This document shows, one piece after another, positions 36,049 to 47,490 of a stretch of 64,000 nt of DNA. Source of the stretch: Plantago ovata. Taxonomy: Eukaryota; Streptophyta; Magnoliopsida; Lamiales; Plantaginaceae. The position numbers and the translations under genes are program-made. The notes under the pieces are model-generated. The model ran no database searches, was not told where the DNA came from, and saw only the letters and a program-made list of their open reading frames with translations. How positions within the stretch are numbered: the first letter of the stretch is position 1; every line of letters starts with the position of its first letter. The stretch is from the NCBI GenBank assembly GCA_028274465.1, contig CM051458.1:25373566-25437565 (forward strand), read 5' to 3'.

Positions 36049-38116
36049 TTAATGTTGCGGGAACCTATAATAGGGAAGACCAAACATGTCCCTAAATACA
36101 AGACTACAAACACTAGCAGGAGCGGTATCCCAAAAGCCATCCGTCGCTAAATTGGAGAGAGCATCCGCAACGGAATTGCCTTCCCTATAAATATGAGAGA
36201 CCTTGAACTCCATAGCGTTTAGACACTCCAGAATTTGTAGCCACTGATTTCTGTACTTCCAAGGAACCTGCGAAGAACGAGTGCTGAGCAGATTGACAAC
36301 ATAGCTAGAGTCAGATTCCAGCCATAAATGGTGCCATCCACGAGAGAAAGCAATCAAGATAGCATGCATAGACGCAATTAACTCAGCCTCAAATGCGAAA
36401 AGGCAGCCCACGTGACGAACAAAGCACCCCAGAACAACACCACTCGAGTCTCGAAAGACTCCCGCTGCCGTAGAGTCACCCGGCGCCCCCATAGAGCTCC
36501 CATCTGTATTGCATTTAACCCAACCATGGCCTGGGGGATACCAACGCACCTCAATGATATCCCGAAACCTCCTAGGGTAGCCTTTAATACGGAAAGAGTG
36601 CAAAACCTGAAGATCACTCTGAGAGTTGGACATCACTCCAAGAGAAAAAGAGTCCGCCTCCCCAACTAAACTCCAGATCGAAAGAAGAATAGCATGTTTG
36701 GAAATTACTATGTTCTCAAACAGAAACCGATTCCTGGCCGTCCACAAAGCCCAACAGGTGGTGATAAAAATGAACTTCCAAATCGACAGAACCTGCGGGC
36801 TAAAAGTGAAGCTCATAGCATATAACAAAAACTCACCAAAGCTAGAGCAACATCTAAAAGGTACCTGAAATAAATCAAAAATAGGCTGCCAAATCATAAT
36901 AGCAAAAGAACAAGAAACCAAGAAATGATGGTGACAATCTAAATCAGCAAAGCAAAAGATACAAACGGAGGGGCCAATGAAACCACGAGTCTGGAGCTTC
37001 TCCCAAGTTGGAAGAGAGCCATGAACCGCTTTCCAAACCATAGTTGAACGCCTAGGAGGGATAAACGAAGACCAGATCCAAGAGCCCCATGTAGCTTCCG
37101 GATAATGCTCTCTAAAGAAATGATATGCAGCTTTTGAGGAAATCGCACCATCCAAAGTCTCAGTCCAAATGCATTTGTCAGAATCCATGGGTGCAAGATG
37201 GTAATCCAGAACATCCTGAGTAACTGCTGGGAAGGCAGCCCTAAACGAGTCAGAAATTAACCAACCCAATGGAGTCTAGTAATCACTTATTGTGAACTCA
37301 AAGTGCGATCGTAGGTGATCCGGAATACCTACACGGTCAGCAATAATGTAGCCTAGCCAGTTATCAAGCCAAAAACGAATGGTAGAACCTTGAGAAACCA
37401 ACCACCGAGTGGAAGAAGCAAGTTTAGGCAAACAATCTCGAAAACCGAACCAGATAGACGAAGTAACATAGGAGCGCAACTGGCTGCCCCGAAGAAACCT
37501 GTGACGAAAAACCTCCAAGTAAGGGATCTTAGCCACCCAGATATCCCACGTGAGCCTTGCAAGATAGCTTAAATTTGCTGCAAACAAAGAGCGTAATCCC
37601 AAACCGCCCTCCAGCTTGGGCGCACAACACTTCTTCCAAGAGACTGAAACAATAGCTTTCTTAAGAATATTGCCCGTGAAAACAAAATTCCTTATGCTAG
37701 CTTCCATGCGTTTAAGTAAAGAGACCGGCCAGCGATATATCATCATGGAATGAACAAAGGCGCCCTGAATCACAGATTGAACAAGGCAAACCCGACCAGC
37801 CATAGAGAGGGACGAACATTTCCACTTGCTGAACTTTGAGATTATAGAGTCAGAAAGTGCCTGGAGATGCCGAACCCGAGGAGCTCCTCTGAACAAAGGG
37901 ACGCCGAGATAAGTGAAAGGAAGGCTACCCTCCACAATTCCCAATAATCTACACATCCTTAAACGGCGTGCACGAGATATGTAGGTGCTAAAATAAGCCC
38001 GAGACTTCTGGGGATTGAAGACTTGGCCCGACCAAGCTGCATATTGTGTGAAAATTCGAAGGAGAGCTCGGCAATTAGCTTGTGTCGCCCTACAAAAAAC
38101 AATTACATCATCCCAC
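36049..38116 (-). pseudogene. LINE-2 ORF2 rear part: partial RT, zf-RVT, RNase H, one stop codon
   Basis: The frame enters at the deletion junction with the DD of the RT active site (DDVIVFC) and runs through the thumb (SLPFTYLGVPLF, SLSMAGRVCLVQSVIQGAF). A single in-frame TAG at 37278-37276 follows FTISDY; after it the same frame continues to 36049. The later part has zf-RVT (WSSFIPPRRSTMVWKAVHG, CIFC, H and C ligands) and a complete RNase H with Asp in CNTDGS, Glu in EAEL, Asp in ESDS and Asp in VADALSN. RNase H in plant L1 elements removes template RNA. Apart from the stop and the missing RT front, the reading frame is in good condition. Confidence 0.88.
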
Positions 38117-38632
38117 ACTAGGTAAATCCAGGAAATCACCATCATTAATGAAGGACTGAAAATCCCATGTTTCAACACGGGAAGGGCTACCAGCCGAGCG
38201 TTCATGCGCCCCAAGGACCGCATTAAAATCACCAAGTAAACACACCGGAAGCCCTTGAATAGACAACAAATCCTGCCATAAAGTTCGACGACAAATATAA
38301 TCAGAATGACCATGAATGAAAGCTAAAATGAAATCACAATGCAACCAATTAACTTTAATAACCACAGATTGCGAAGAAGAGAAAATGATAGAGGAACCCG
38401 TAATAGTAGTTTCCTCTAGAACCCAGATGTTAGGTAAACTATTATTGCGAACATTTGCACCAAGGAACCGCAAACCCAAAGAACTCCAGAAAGAATCCGA
38501 AATTTGAGAGGAGGGAATCTTAGGCTCCACTAAAGCAAGCCATCGTGGACGAAAAGATAGTACATGATGACGTAACATGTTCTGAGAATCAATGTTCCCA
38601 AAACCTCGAATATTCCAAAAGAGAGCATTCAT
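38108..38632 (-). pseudogene. LINE-2 ORF2 front part: AP-type endonuclease, cut by deletion
   Basis: This endonuclease nicks the target to prime reverse transcription. The start is ATG 38632, which overlaps the ORF1 stop as ATGA. The family motifs are visible: FWNIRG near the N-terminus (metal-binding Asn), LALVEPK (catalytic Glu) and LLGDFNAVL (catalytic Asp and Asn). The frame ends at 38108 because the sequence jumps near 38110-38117 from a DFLDLP segment, typical of the last third of the domain, into the RT active site in another frame. The C-terminal SDH-type motif and most of the RT are lost; from the usual layout about 1.5 kb is missing (an estimate). The endonuclease is incomplete. Confidence 0.85.
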
Positions 38633-40317
38633 TTGGAACCCGCTGAAGCTACTTGCTTAGGAGCAGGGGAATGTCCAGCTAAAATCCGATTGGTGAGATC
38701 CAGATTAACATCATCATCATCTTCTAATTCACCCCATTTAGCTCCCGCCACAATTTCCATAGCTTTCAAAGCGTCCAGAGATGGAAGATGGGCACTGGAG
38801 GCACGGGGCGCAACGCCTGGCGCGTGGGGCGAACCGCCCCTCATGTCCAGAGATGGAAGAAGTGTACTGGAGGCATGGGGCGCACCGCCTGGGGTGGGGA
38901 GCGGTTCGCCTCCCACAACCAGTGAGCTGGTCGCTCCCCTTTCCCCTTTGTTATCAACAGCAGAATCCGAAATCGCATGATCAAGTTGCACCGGAGGATG
39001 GGAGCCTTGTGTATCACGAGACAAAATAGACGTTGGTAGATTGGTAGCCTCCTCCCTTGGGGCCTCATCCTCCGAAATGGAACCCAACACCGCAAAGCTA
39101 TTCTTCTCCACCAACGCATTTACAGCCAGAAGTGCTGACCTTTTGGGCAAGGGGACATTTCGCCGAGGGACAAAACGAGAAGCATTAGCAGCCGAAGTCG
39201 AAGAAGAAGGGCGCCAAACCAGACCAGCAGCTTGCGTACGGCCAGAAACAGTAGAGGCCGGATTATTACCCCTCGAAGTAGAGGAACTAGGAATACTGAC
39301 AATGTTCGAACTAGGTGAGGCGTTACTAATTGCTGGAGTTGCAACACGAGTAGAAGAAGCTGTAGCGCCACCAATATTAGCACGAGAAGAAGCATGAACA
39401 ACTTCAGCTGTAGAATCTGGCATAGCATTATACGAACGGGGAGATGAAGGAGTGGAACTGGGAGCCCCGGTATCTTTGTTCCTGTTGCAAGCTTCAGTTG
39501 CATGACCAACCGCTTGGCAAGTAATACAAAACGCAGGCAGCTCCTCATAAAAAGCTTCAATCCAAATATCACCTGCAGGAGTTTCAAGTTGAATCTGATA
39601 ATCCAAAGGTTGTGAGAGATCAACTTCCACCAGAACCTTAACATAACTCCCAAAACAACGATCCAACGAGGCCTTATCCAGCCGAATTGGAGTACCAAGA
39701 GCCGCTGCCAATGACATAATAACAGAATTGTGATGATGCTCATAAAGCAGACCATATAAACGTACCCAAACACGCACACGTGTGGATATTGTTTTGCCAG
39801 GAACAAAATTAGGGACCCAAGGCTGCAAATATAAATTCCCTGGCGAAAGCTTCCAAATTGTCGAACCCAAAATTGAGTCCCTTGTGACAGTAGAGTAAAA
39901 CTGGAAAACAAAAAATCCCAAACCGATCGAAAGCATAGACCAGGCATCGGTGTTCCAAAGCTTTCTCAAAGCCTCACGCAAATCATGAAATTTCCAAGGC
40001 GTAGAGCCCTTGGGCAGAATCAACCTCCCAATAAACGAAGTAGATGAGCAATTAGTAATCTGTTCCTTATAGAAATCATCATGTAATTTAACAGAAAGAG
40101 TCGTACCTTTGCGAACCGGCTCAAAAGTCGGGCCCGGAAGAGCCCACAATGGCCGGTTCGGAATAGTTTGATGAGCAGGAGGATCATTCGGCCTTGGAGC
40201 AGCATGAATCCTTGGGGAAGAGACCACCACCTCTGCAAAGGAAGATGTCGATGGTTTAATGGTGGCCGGAGAGCCATTGAGTGCAGAAAGCTCCGGGAAT
40301 AGAGCAACCACCTCCAT
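38629..40317 (-). CDS. LINE-2 ORF1 protein: DUF4283-like domain and CCHC zinc knuckle
   Basis: The frame is intact, 562 residues from ATG 40317; the frame is open further upstream but offers only a GTG. ORF1 proteins of plant L1 elements bind the element RNA to form the transposition particle. Residues about 85-250 match the DUF4283-type RNA-binding domain (GRLILPKGSTPWKFHDLREA, YLQPWVPNF, VWVRLYGL). A zinc knuckle follows with Cys264, Cys267, His272 and Cys277 (CITCQAVGHATEAC). The remaining half is low-complexity Ser/Ala/Pro/Gly with an internal 24-residue duplication (APHASSTLLPSLD and APRASSAHLPSLD). LINE-3 ORF1 is a close homologue. Could work in trans even though ORF2 is dead. Confidence 0.88.
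   Translation of the reverse strand: MEVVALFPELSALNGSPATIKPSTSSFAEVVVSSPRIHAAPRPNDPPAHQTIPNRPLWALPGPTFEPVRKGTTLSVKLHDDFYKEQITNCSSTSFIGRLILPKGSTPWKFHDLREALRKLWNTDAWSMLSIGLGFFVFQFYSTVTRDSILGSTIWKLSPGNLYLQPWVPNFVPGKTISTRVRVWVRLYGLLYEHHHNSVIMSLAAALGTPIRLDKASLDRCFGSYVKVLVEVDLSQPLDYQIQLETPAGDIWIEAFYEELPAFCITCQAVGHATEACNRNKDTGAPSSTPSSPRSYNAMPDSTAEVVHASSRANIGGATASSTRVATPAISNASPSSNIVSIPSSSTSRGNNPASTVSGRTQAAGLVWRPSSSTSAANASRFVPRRNVPLPKRSALLAVNALVEKNSFAVLGSISEDEAPREEATNLPTSILSRDTQGSHPPVQLDHAISDSAVDNKGERGATSSLVVGGEPLPTPGGAPHASSTLLPSLDMRGGSPHAPGVAPRASSAHLPSLDALKAMEIVAGAKWGELEDDDDVNLDLTNRILAGHSPAPKQVASAGSK
38775..38918 (-). repeat. 72-bp tandem duplication inside LINE-2 ORF1
   Basis: CCAGAGATGGAAG starts at 38775 and 38847, 72 bp apart, and the following sequence is similar in both copies. 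The length is 24 codons, so the frame is kept. Confidence 0.7.
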
Positions 40318-40733
40318 GGAAGGGTTTGAAGAAAAATAAAAGATCGATCGGAAAACCACACAGAGCGCGTCCGAGACCCAAATCAGGCGTACTTGGTGTC
40401 GATAGAAATCCCTTGAAGAGTGGAATCCAAATATCCGGCGCGTGTAACCAGTGGAGCCACCGTAGGAGACTGGCGGTCGGAAAACGGCGACTGCAGAATT
40501 AGGTCATCTCGAAATCGGAAAATACGTACAGGTCGCGTCCGGTGTCCAAAACGGGCAAACTTGGTACTGGTGGATAGCCCTTGAAGAGAGGAAGATCTTG
40601 GTATGGCGAGTGAGAGTCACAATGCCACCGTCGGAGACTGGTGGCCGGAATACAGGAACGGCAGAATTAGGGCATCTCCTAAAATTTAGGAGAGAAATTT
40701 CGACTTTCTGAAAATAGAAAACCTCTCTATTGT
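40318..40733 (-). other. LINE-2 5' UTR with two related repeats
   Basis: About 415 bp upstream of ORF1. GCAGAATTAG with surrounding GGAGACTGG and CGGTCGG/CCGGAA sequence is present twice (GCAGAATT at 40493 and 40661, spacing 168 bp). The outer end reads on the minus strand CGAAATTTCTCTCCTAAATT, the same as the LINE-3 5' end. Repeated 5' UTR units act as promoters in some animal L1s; that role here is inferred. Confidence 0.65.
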
Positions 40734-40747
40734 CCTTTCCTCAAACA
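40734..40747. repeat. target site duplication of LINE-2, right copy
   Basis: CCTTTCCTCAAACA follows the 5' end of LINE-2 and matches the left copy at 35828-35841. Confidence 0.9.
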
Positions 40748-43700
40748 TGGGAGAGAACTAACTACAAGTACTAGAGTTATATACACAATCAAATAAGAAG
40801 TTCCCTTGCTTCCTAAATGAGCAAGTTTAATAGTCCATTGAAACTAACCTATCTATTGTGCTTACTAACTAGATGATTTATTCATCCACTTTCTATTGCT
40901 TTATGTAGATGAAAGATATAATGCCATGTAAATAATGAGTTGTATGTCTTCCCTTTATCTAGAACAACAACTAGATCACTAGATTAGTTAGATTGCTATA
41001 TAGAGTGTTCCGTTATGATATCCCTTTACGCAAACATAGAAGAGAACTAACTACAAGTACTATAGCTGAAACTAACCTTTCCATTACCCTTACAAACTAG
41101 ATTAGTTGTCTATTGATTCATTCATTCACTTTCTATTGCTTTAGGTAGATGAAAGATACAATCCCATGTAAAGAATGAGTTGTATGTCTTTCCTTTATCT
41201 AGAACAACAACTACATCACTAGATTAGTTAGATTGCTATTTAGAGTGTTACATTATGATATCCCTTTCCTCAAACATAGGAGAGAACTAACTACAAGTAC
41301 TAGAGTTATATACACAATCAAATAAGAAGTTCCCTTGCTTCCTAAATGAGCAAGTTTAATAGTCCATTGAAACTAACCTATCTATTGTGCTTACTAACTA
41401 GATGATTCATTCATCCACTTTCTATTGCTTTATGTAGATGAAAGATATAATGCCATGTAAAGAATGAGTTGTATGTCTTCCCTTTATCAAGAACAACAAC
41501 TAGATCACTAGAATAGTTAGATTGCTATATAGAGTGTTCCGTTATGATATCCCTTTACGCAAACATAGAAGAGAACTAACTACAAGTACTATAGCTGAAA
41601 CTAACCTTTCCATTACCCTTACAAACTAGATTAGTTGTCTATTGATTCATTCATTCACTTTCTATTGCTTTAGGTAGATGAAAGATACAATCCCATGTAA
41701 AGAATGAGTTGTATGTCTTCCCTTTATCTAGAACAACAACTGGATCACTAGATTAGTTAGATTGCTATTTAGAGTGTTCCATTATGATATCCCTTTCCTC
41801 AAACATAGGTGAGAACTAACTACAAGTACTATAGCTGAAACTAACCTTTCCATTACCCTTACAAACTAGATTAGTTGCCTATTGATTCATTCATTCACTT
41901 TCTATTGCATTAGGTAGATGAAAGATACAATCCCATGTAAAGAATGAGTTGTATGTCTTCCCTTTATCTAGAACAACAACTAGATCACTAGATTAGTTAG
42001 ATTGCTATTTAGAGTGTTCCTTTATAATATCCCTTTCCTCAAACATAGGTGAGAACTAACTACAAGTACTATAGCTGAAACTAACCTTTCTATTACCCTT
42101 ACAAACTAGATTAGTTGTCTATTGATTCATTCATTCACTTTCTATTGCTTTAGGTAGATGAAAGATACAATCCCATGTAAAGAATGAGTTGTATGTCTTC
42201 CCTTTATCTCGAACAACAACTAGATCACTAGATTAGTTAGATTGCTATTTAGAGTGTTCCATTATGATATCCCTTTCCTCAAACATAGGAGAGAACTATC
42301 TACAAGTACTATAGCTGAAACTAACCTTTCCATTACCCTTGCAAACTAGATTAGTTGTCTATTGATTCATTCATTCACTTTCTATTGCTTTAGGTAGATG
42401 AAAGATACAATCCCATGTAAAGAATGAGTTGTATGTCTTTCCTTTATCTAGAACAACAACTACATCACTAGATTAGTTAGATTGCTATTTAGAGTGTTCC
42501 ATTATGATATCCCTTTCCTCAAACCTAGGAGAGAACTATCTACAAGTACTATAGCTGAAACTAACATTTCCATTACCCTTACAAACTTGATTAGTTGTCT
42601 ATTGATTCATGCATTCACTTTCTATTGCTTTAGGTAGATGAAAGATACAATCCCATGTAAAGAATGAGTTGTATGTCTTCCATTTATCTAGAACAATAAC
42701 TAGATCACTAGATTAGTTAGATTGCTATTTAGAGTGTTCCATTATGATATCCCTTTCCTCAAACATAGGTGAGAACTAACTACAAGTACTATAGCTGAAA
42801 CTAACCTTTCCATTACCCTTACAAACTAGATTAGTTGTCTATTGATTCATTCATTCACTTTCTATTGCTTTAGGTAGATGAAAGATACAATCCCATGTAA
42901 AGAATGAGTTGTATGTCTTTCCTTTATCTAGAACAACAACTACATCACTAGATTAGTTAGATTGCTATTTAGAGTGTTACATTATGATATCCCTTTCCTC
43001 AAAAATAGGAGAGAACTAACTACAAGTACTAGAGTTATATACACAATCAAATAAGAAGTTCCCTTGCTTCCTAAATGAGCAAGTTTAATAGTCCATTGAA
43101 ACTAACCTATCTATTGTGCTTACTAACTAGATGATTCATTCATCCACTTTCTATTGCTTTATGTAGATGAAAGATGTAATTCCATGTAAAGAATGAGTTG
43201 TATGTCTTCCCTTTATCTAGAACAACAACTAGATCACTAGATTAGTTAGATTGCTATATAGAGTGTTCCGTTATGATATCCCTTTACGCAAACATAGAAG
43301 AGAACTAACTACAAATACTATAGCTGAAACTAACCTTTCCATTACCCTTACAAACTAGATTAGTTGTCTATTGATTCATTCATTCACTTTCTATTGCTTT
43401 AGGTAGATGAAAGATACAATCCCATGTAAAGAATGAGTTGTATGTCTTCCCTTTATCTAGAACAACAACTGGATCACTAGATTAGTTAGATTGCTATTTA
43501 GAGTGTTCCATTATGATATCCCTTTCCTCAAACCTAGGAGAGAACTATCTACAAGTACTATAGCTGAAACTAACCTTTCCATTACCCTTACAAACTTGAT
43601 TAGTTGCCTATTGATTCATTCATTCACTTTCTATTGCATTAGGTAGATGAAAGATACAATCCCATGTAAAGAATGAGTTGTATGTCTTCCCTTTATCTAG

Positions 43701-46700
43701 AACAACAACTAGATCACTAGATTAGTTAGATTTCTATTTAGAGTGTTCCTTTATAATATCCCTTTCCTCAAACATAGGTGAGAACTAACTACAAGTACTA
43801 TAGCTGAAACTAACCTTTCTATTACCCTTACAAACTAGATTAGTTGTCTATTGATTCATTCATTCACTTTCTATTGCTTTAGGTAGATGAAAGATACAAT
43901 CCCATGTAAAGAATGAGTTGTATGTCTTCCCTTTATCTCGAACAACAACTAGATCACTAGATTAGTTAGATTGCTATTTAGAGTGTTCCATTATGATATC
44001 CTTTTCCTCAAACATAGGAGAGAACTAACTACAAGTACTATAGCTGAAACTAACCTTTCCATTACCCTTACAAACTAGATTAGTTGTCTACTGATTCATT
44101 CATTCACTTTCTATTGCTTTAGGTAGATGAAAGACACAATCCCATGTAAAGAATGAGTTGTATGTCTTCCCTTTATCTAGAACAACAACTAGATCACTAG
44201 ATTAGTTAGATTGCTATTTAGAGTGTTCCATTATGATATCCCTTTCCTCAAACATAGGAGAGAACTATCTACAAGTACTATAGCTGAAACTAACCTTTCC
44301 ATTACCCTTGCAAACTAGATTAGTTGTCTATTGATTCATTCATTCACTTTCTATTGCATTAGGTAGATGAAAGATACAATCCCATGTAAAGAATGAGTTG
44401 TATGTCTTTCCTTTATCTAGAACAACAACTACATCACTAGATTAGTTAGATTGCTATTTAGAGTGTTCCATTATGATATCCCTTTCCTCAAACCTAGGAG
44501 AGAACTATCTACAAGTACTATAGCTGAAACTAACCTTTCCATTACCCTTAAAAACTAGATTAGTTGTCTATTGATTCATGCATTCACTTTCTATTGCTTT
44601 AGGTAGATGAAAGATACAATCCCATGTAAAGAATGAGTTGTATGTCTTCCCTTTATCTAGAACAATAACTAGATCACTAGATTAGTTAGATTGCTATTTA
44701 GAGTGTTCCATTATGATATCCCTTTCCTCAAACCTAGGAGAGAACTATCTACAAGTACTATAGCTGAAACTAACCTTTCCATTACCCTTAAAAACTAGAT
44801 TAGTTGTCTATTGATTCATGCATTCACTTTCTATTGCTTTAGGTAGATGAAAGATACAATCCCATGTAAAGAATGAGTTGTATGTCTTCCCTTTATCTAG
44901 AACAATAACTAGATCACTAGATTAGTTAGATTGCTATTTAGAGTGTTCCATTATGATATCCCTTTCCTCAAACATAGGTGAGAACTAACTACAAGTACTA
45001 TAGCTGAAACTAACCTTTCCATTACCCTTACAAACTAGATTAGTTGTCTATTGATTCATTCATTCACTTTCTATTGCTTTAGGTAGATGAAAGATACAAT
45101 CCCATGTAAAGAATGAGTTGTATGTCTTTCCTTTATCTAGAACAACAACTACATCACTAGATTAGTTAGATTGCTATTTAGAGTGTTACATTATGATATC
45201 CCTTTCCTCAAACATAGGAGAGAACTAACTACAAGTACTAGAGTTATATACACAATCAAATAAGAAGTTCCCTTGCTTCCTAATTGAGCAAGTTTAATAG
45301 TCCATTGAAACTAACCTATCTATTGTGCTTACTAACTAGATGATTCATTCATCCACTTTCTATTGCTTTATGTAGATGAATGATATAATTCCATGTAAAG
45401 AATGAGTTGTATGTCTTCCCTTTATCTAGAACAACAACTAGATCACTAGATTAGTTAGATTGCTATATAGAGTGTTCCGTTATGATATCCCTTTACGCAA
45501 ACATAGAAGAGAACTAACTACAAGTACTATAGCTGAAACTAACCTTTCCATTACCCTTACAAACTAGATTAGTTGTCTATTGATTCATTCATTCACTTTC
45601 TATTGCTTTAGGTAGATGAAAGATACAATCCCATGTAAAGAATGAGTTGTATGTCTTCCCTTTATCTAGAACAACAACTGGATCACTAGATTAGTTAGAT
45701 TGCTATTTAGAGTGTTCCATTATGATATCCCTTTCCTCAAACCTAGGAGAGAACTATCTACAAGTACTATAGCTGAAACTAACCTTTCCATTACCCTTAA
45801 AAACTAGATTAGTTGTCTATTGATTCATGCATTCACTTTCTATTGCTTTAGGTAGATGAAAGATACAATCCCATGTAAAGAATGAGTTGTATGTCTTCCC
45901 TTTATCTAGAACAATAACTAGATCACTAGATTAGTTAGATTGCTATTTAGAGTGTTCCATTATGATATCCCTTTCCTCAAACCTAGGAGAGAACTATCTA
46001 CAAGTACTATAGCTGAAACTAACCTTTCCATTACCCTTAAAAACTAGATTAGTTGTCTATTGATTCATGCATTCACTTTCTATTGCTTTAGGTAGATGAA
46101 AGATACAATCCCATGTAAAGAATGAGTTGTATGTCTTCCCTTTATCTAGAACAATAACTAGATCACTAGATTAGTTAGATTGCTATTTAGAGTGTTCCAT
46201 TATGATATCCCTTTCCTCAAACATAGGTGAGAACTAACTACAAGTACTATAGCTGAAACTAACCTTTCCATTACCCTTACAAACTAGATTAGTTGTCTAT
46301 TGATTCATTCATTCACTTTCTATTGCTTTAGGTAGATGAAAGATACAATCCCATGTAAAGAATGAGTTGTATGTCTTTCCTTTATCTAGAACAACAACTA
46401 CATCACTAGATTAGTTAGATTGCTATTTAGAGTGTTACATTATGATATCCCTTTCCTCAAACATAGGAGAGAACTAACTACAAGTACTAGAGTTATATAC
46501 ACAATCAAATAAGAAGTTCCCTTGCTTCCTAATTGAGCAAGTTTAATAGTCCATTGAAACTAACCTATCTATTGTGCTTACTAACTAGATGATTCATTCA
46601 TCCACTTTCTATTGCTTTATGTAGATGAATGATATAATTCCATGTAAAGAATGAGTTGTATGTCTTCCCTTTATCTAGAACAACAACTAGATCACTAGAT

Positions 46701-47490
46701 TAGTTAGATTGCTATATAGAGTGTTCCGTTATGATATCCCTTTACGCAAACATAGAAGAGAACTAACTACAAGTACTATAGCTGAAACTAACCTTTCCAT
46801 TACCCTTACAAACTAGATTAGTTGTCTATTGATTCATTCATTCACTTTCTATTGCTTTAGGTAGATGAAAGATACAATCCCATGTAAAGAATGAGTTGTA
46901 TGTCTTCCCTTTATCTAGAACAACAACTGGATCACTAGATTAGTTAGATTGCTATTTAGAGTGTTCCATTATGATATCCCTTTCCTCAAACCTAGGAGAG
47001 AACTATCTACAAGTACTATAGCTGAAACTAACCTTTCCATTACCCTTACAAACTAGATTAGTTGCCTATTGATTCATTCATTCACTTTCTATTGCATTAG
47101 GTAGATGAAAGATACAATCCCATGTAAAGAATGAGTTGTATGTCTTCCCTTTATCTAGAACAACAACTAGATCACTAGATTAGTTAGATTGCTATTTAGA
47201 GTGTTCCATTATGATATCCCTTTCCTCAAACATAGGAGAGAACTATCTAGAAGTACTATAGCTGAAACTAACCTTTCCGTTACCCTTACAAACTAGATTA
47301 GTTGTCTATTGATTCATGCATTCACTTTCTATTGCTTTAGGTAGATGAAAGATACAATCCCATGTAAAGAATGAGTTGTATGTCTTCCCTTTATCTAGAA
47401 CAATAACTAGATCACTAGATTAGTTAGATTGCTATTTAGAGTGTTCCATTATGATATCCCTTTCCTCAAACATAGGTGAGAACTAACTAC
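40734..47490 (-). repeat. satellite array 3, minus orientation, with register-locked B monomers
   Basis: About 6.8 kb of A monomers with B monomers starting (AGTACTAGAG) at 40767, 41296, 43025, 45234 and 46483. Spacings are 529, 1729, 2209 and 1249 bp, each exactly 289 + n x 240 (n = 1, 6, 8, 4). From 41296 on, each B is preceded by the A subtype with GTGTTACATT and followed by the subtype with TTTACGCAAACATAGAAG, so these form a variable-length higher-order repeat. No gene was seen. Confidence 0.93.

Larger units (their letters stand above)
35842..40733 (-). mobile_element. LINE-2: L1-like retrotransposon with both ends, internal deletion
   Basis: A 4.9-kb minus-strand non-LTR element. In transcription order it has a 5' UTR with two related repeats, ORF1, ORF2 (endonuclease joined to a partial RT by a deletion, then zf-RVT and RNase H), a 3' UTR and a 7-base A tail (plus-strand T at 35842-35848). 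It is flanked by a 14-bp target duplication. Removing the element and one duplication leaves B monomers at 35092 and 40767 exactly 769 bp apart, which is 289 + 2 x 240, so the ends are right and the insertion is later than the array. It cannot move by itself because most of the RT palm is missing. Confidence 0.93.

Noticed and set aside
39041..39947. open frames in other frames across LINE-2 ORF1
   Set aside because: They are shadows of the intact ORF1, which has the DUF4283-like domain and zinc knuckle.
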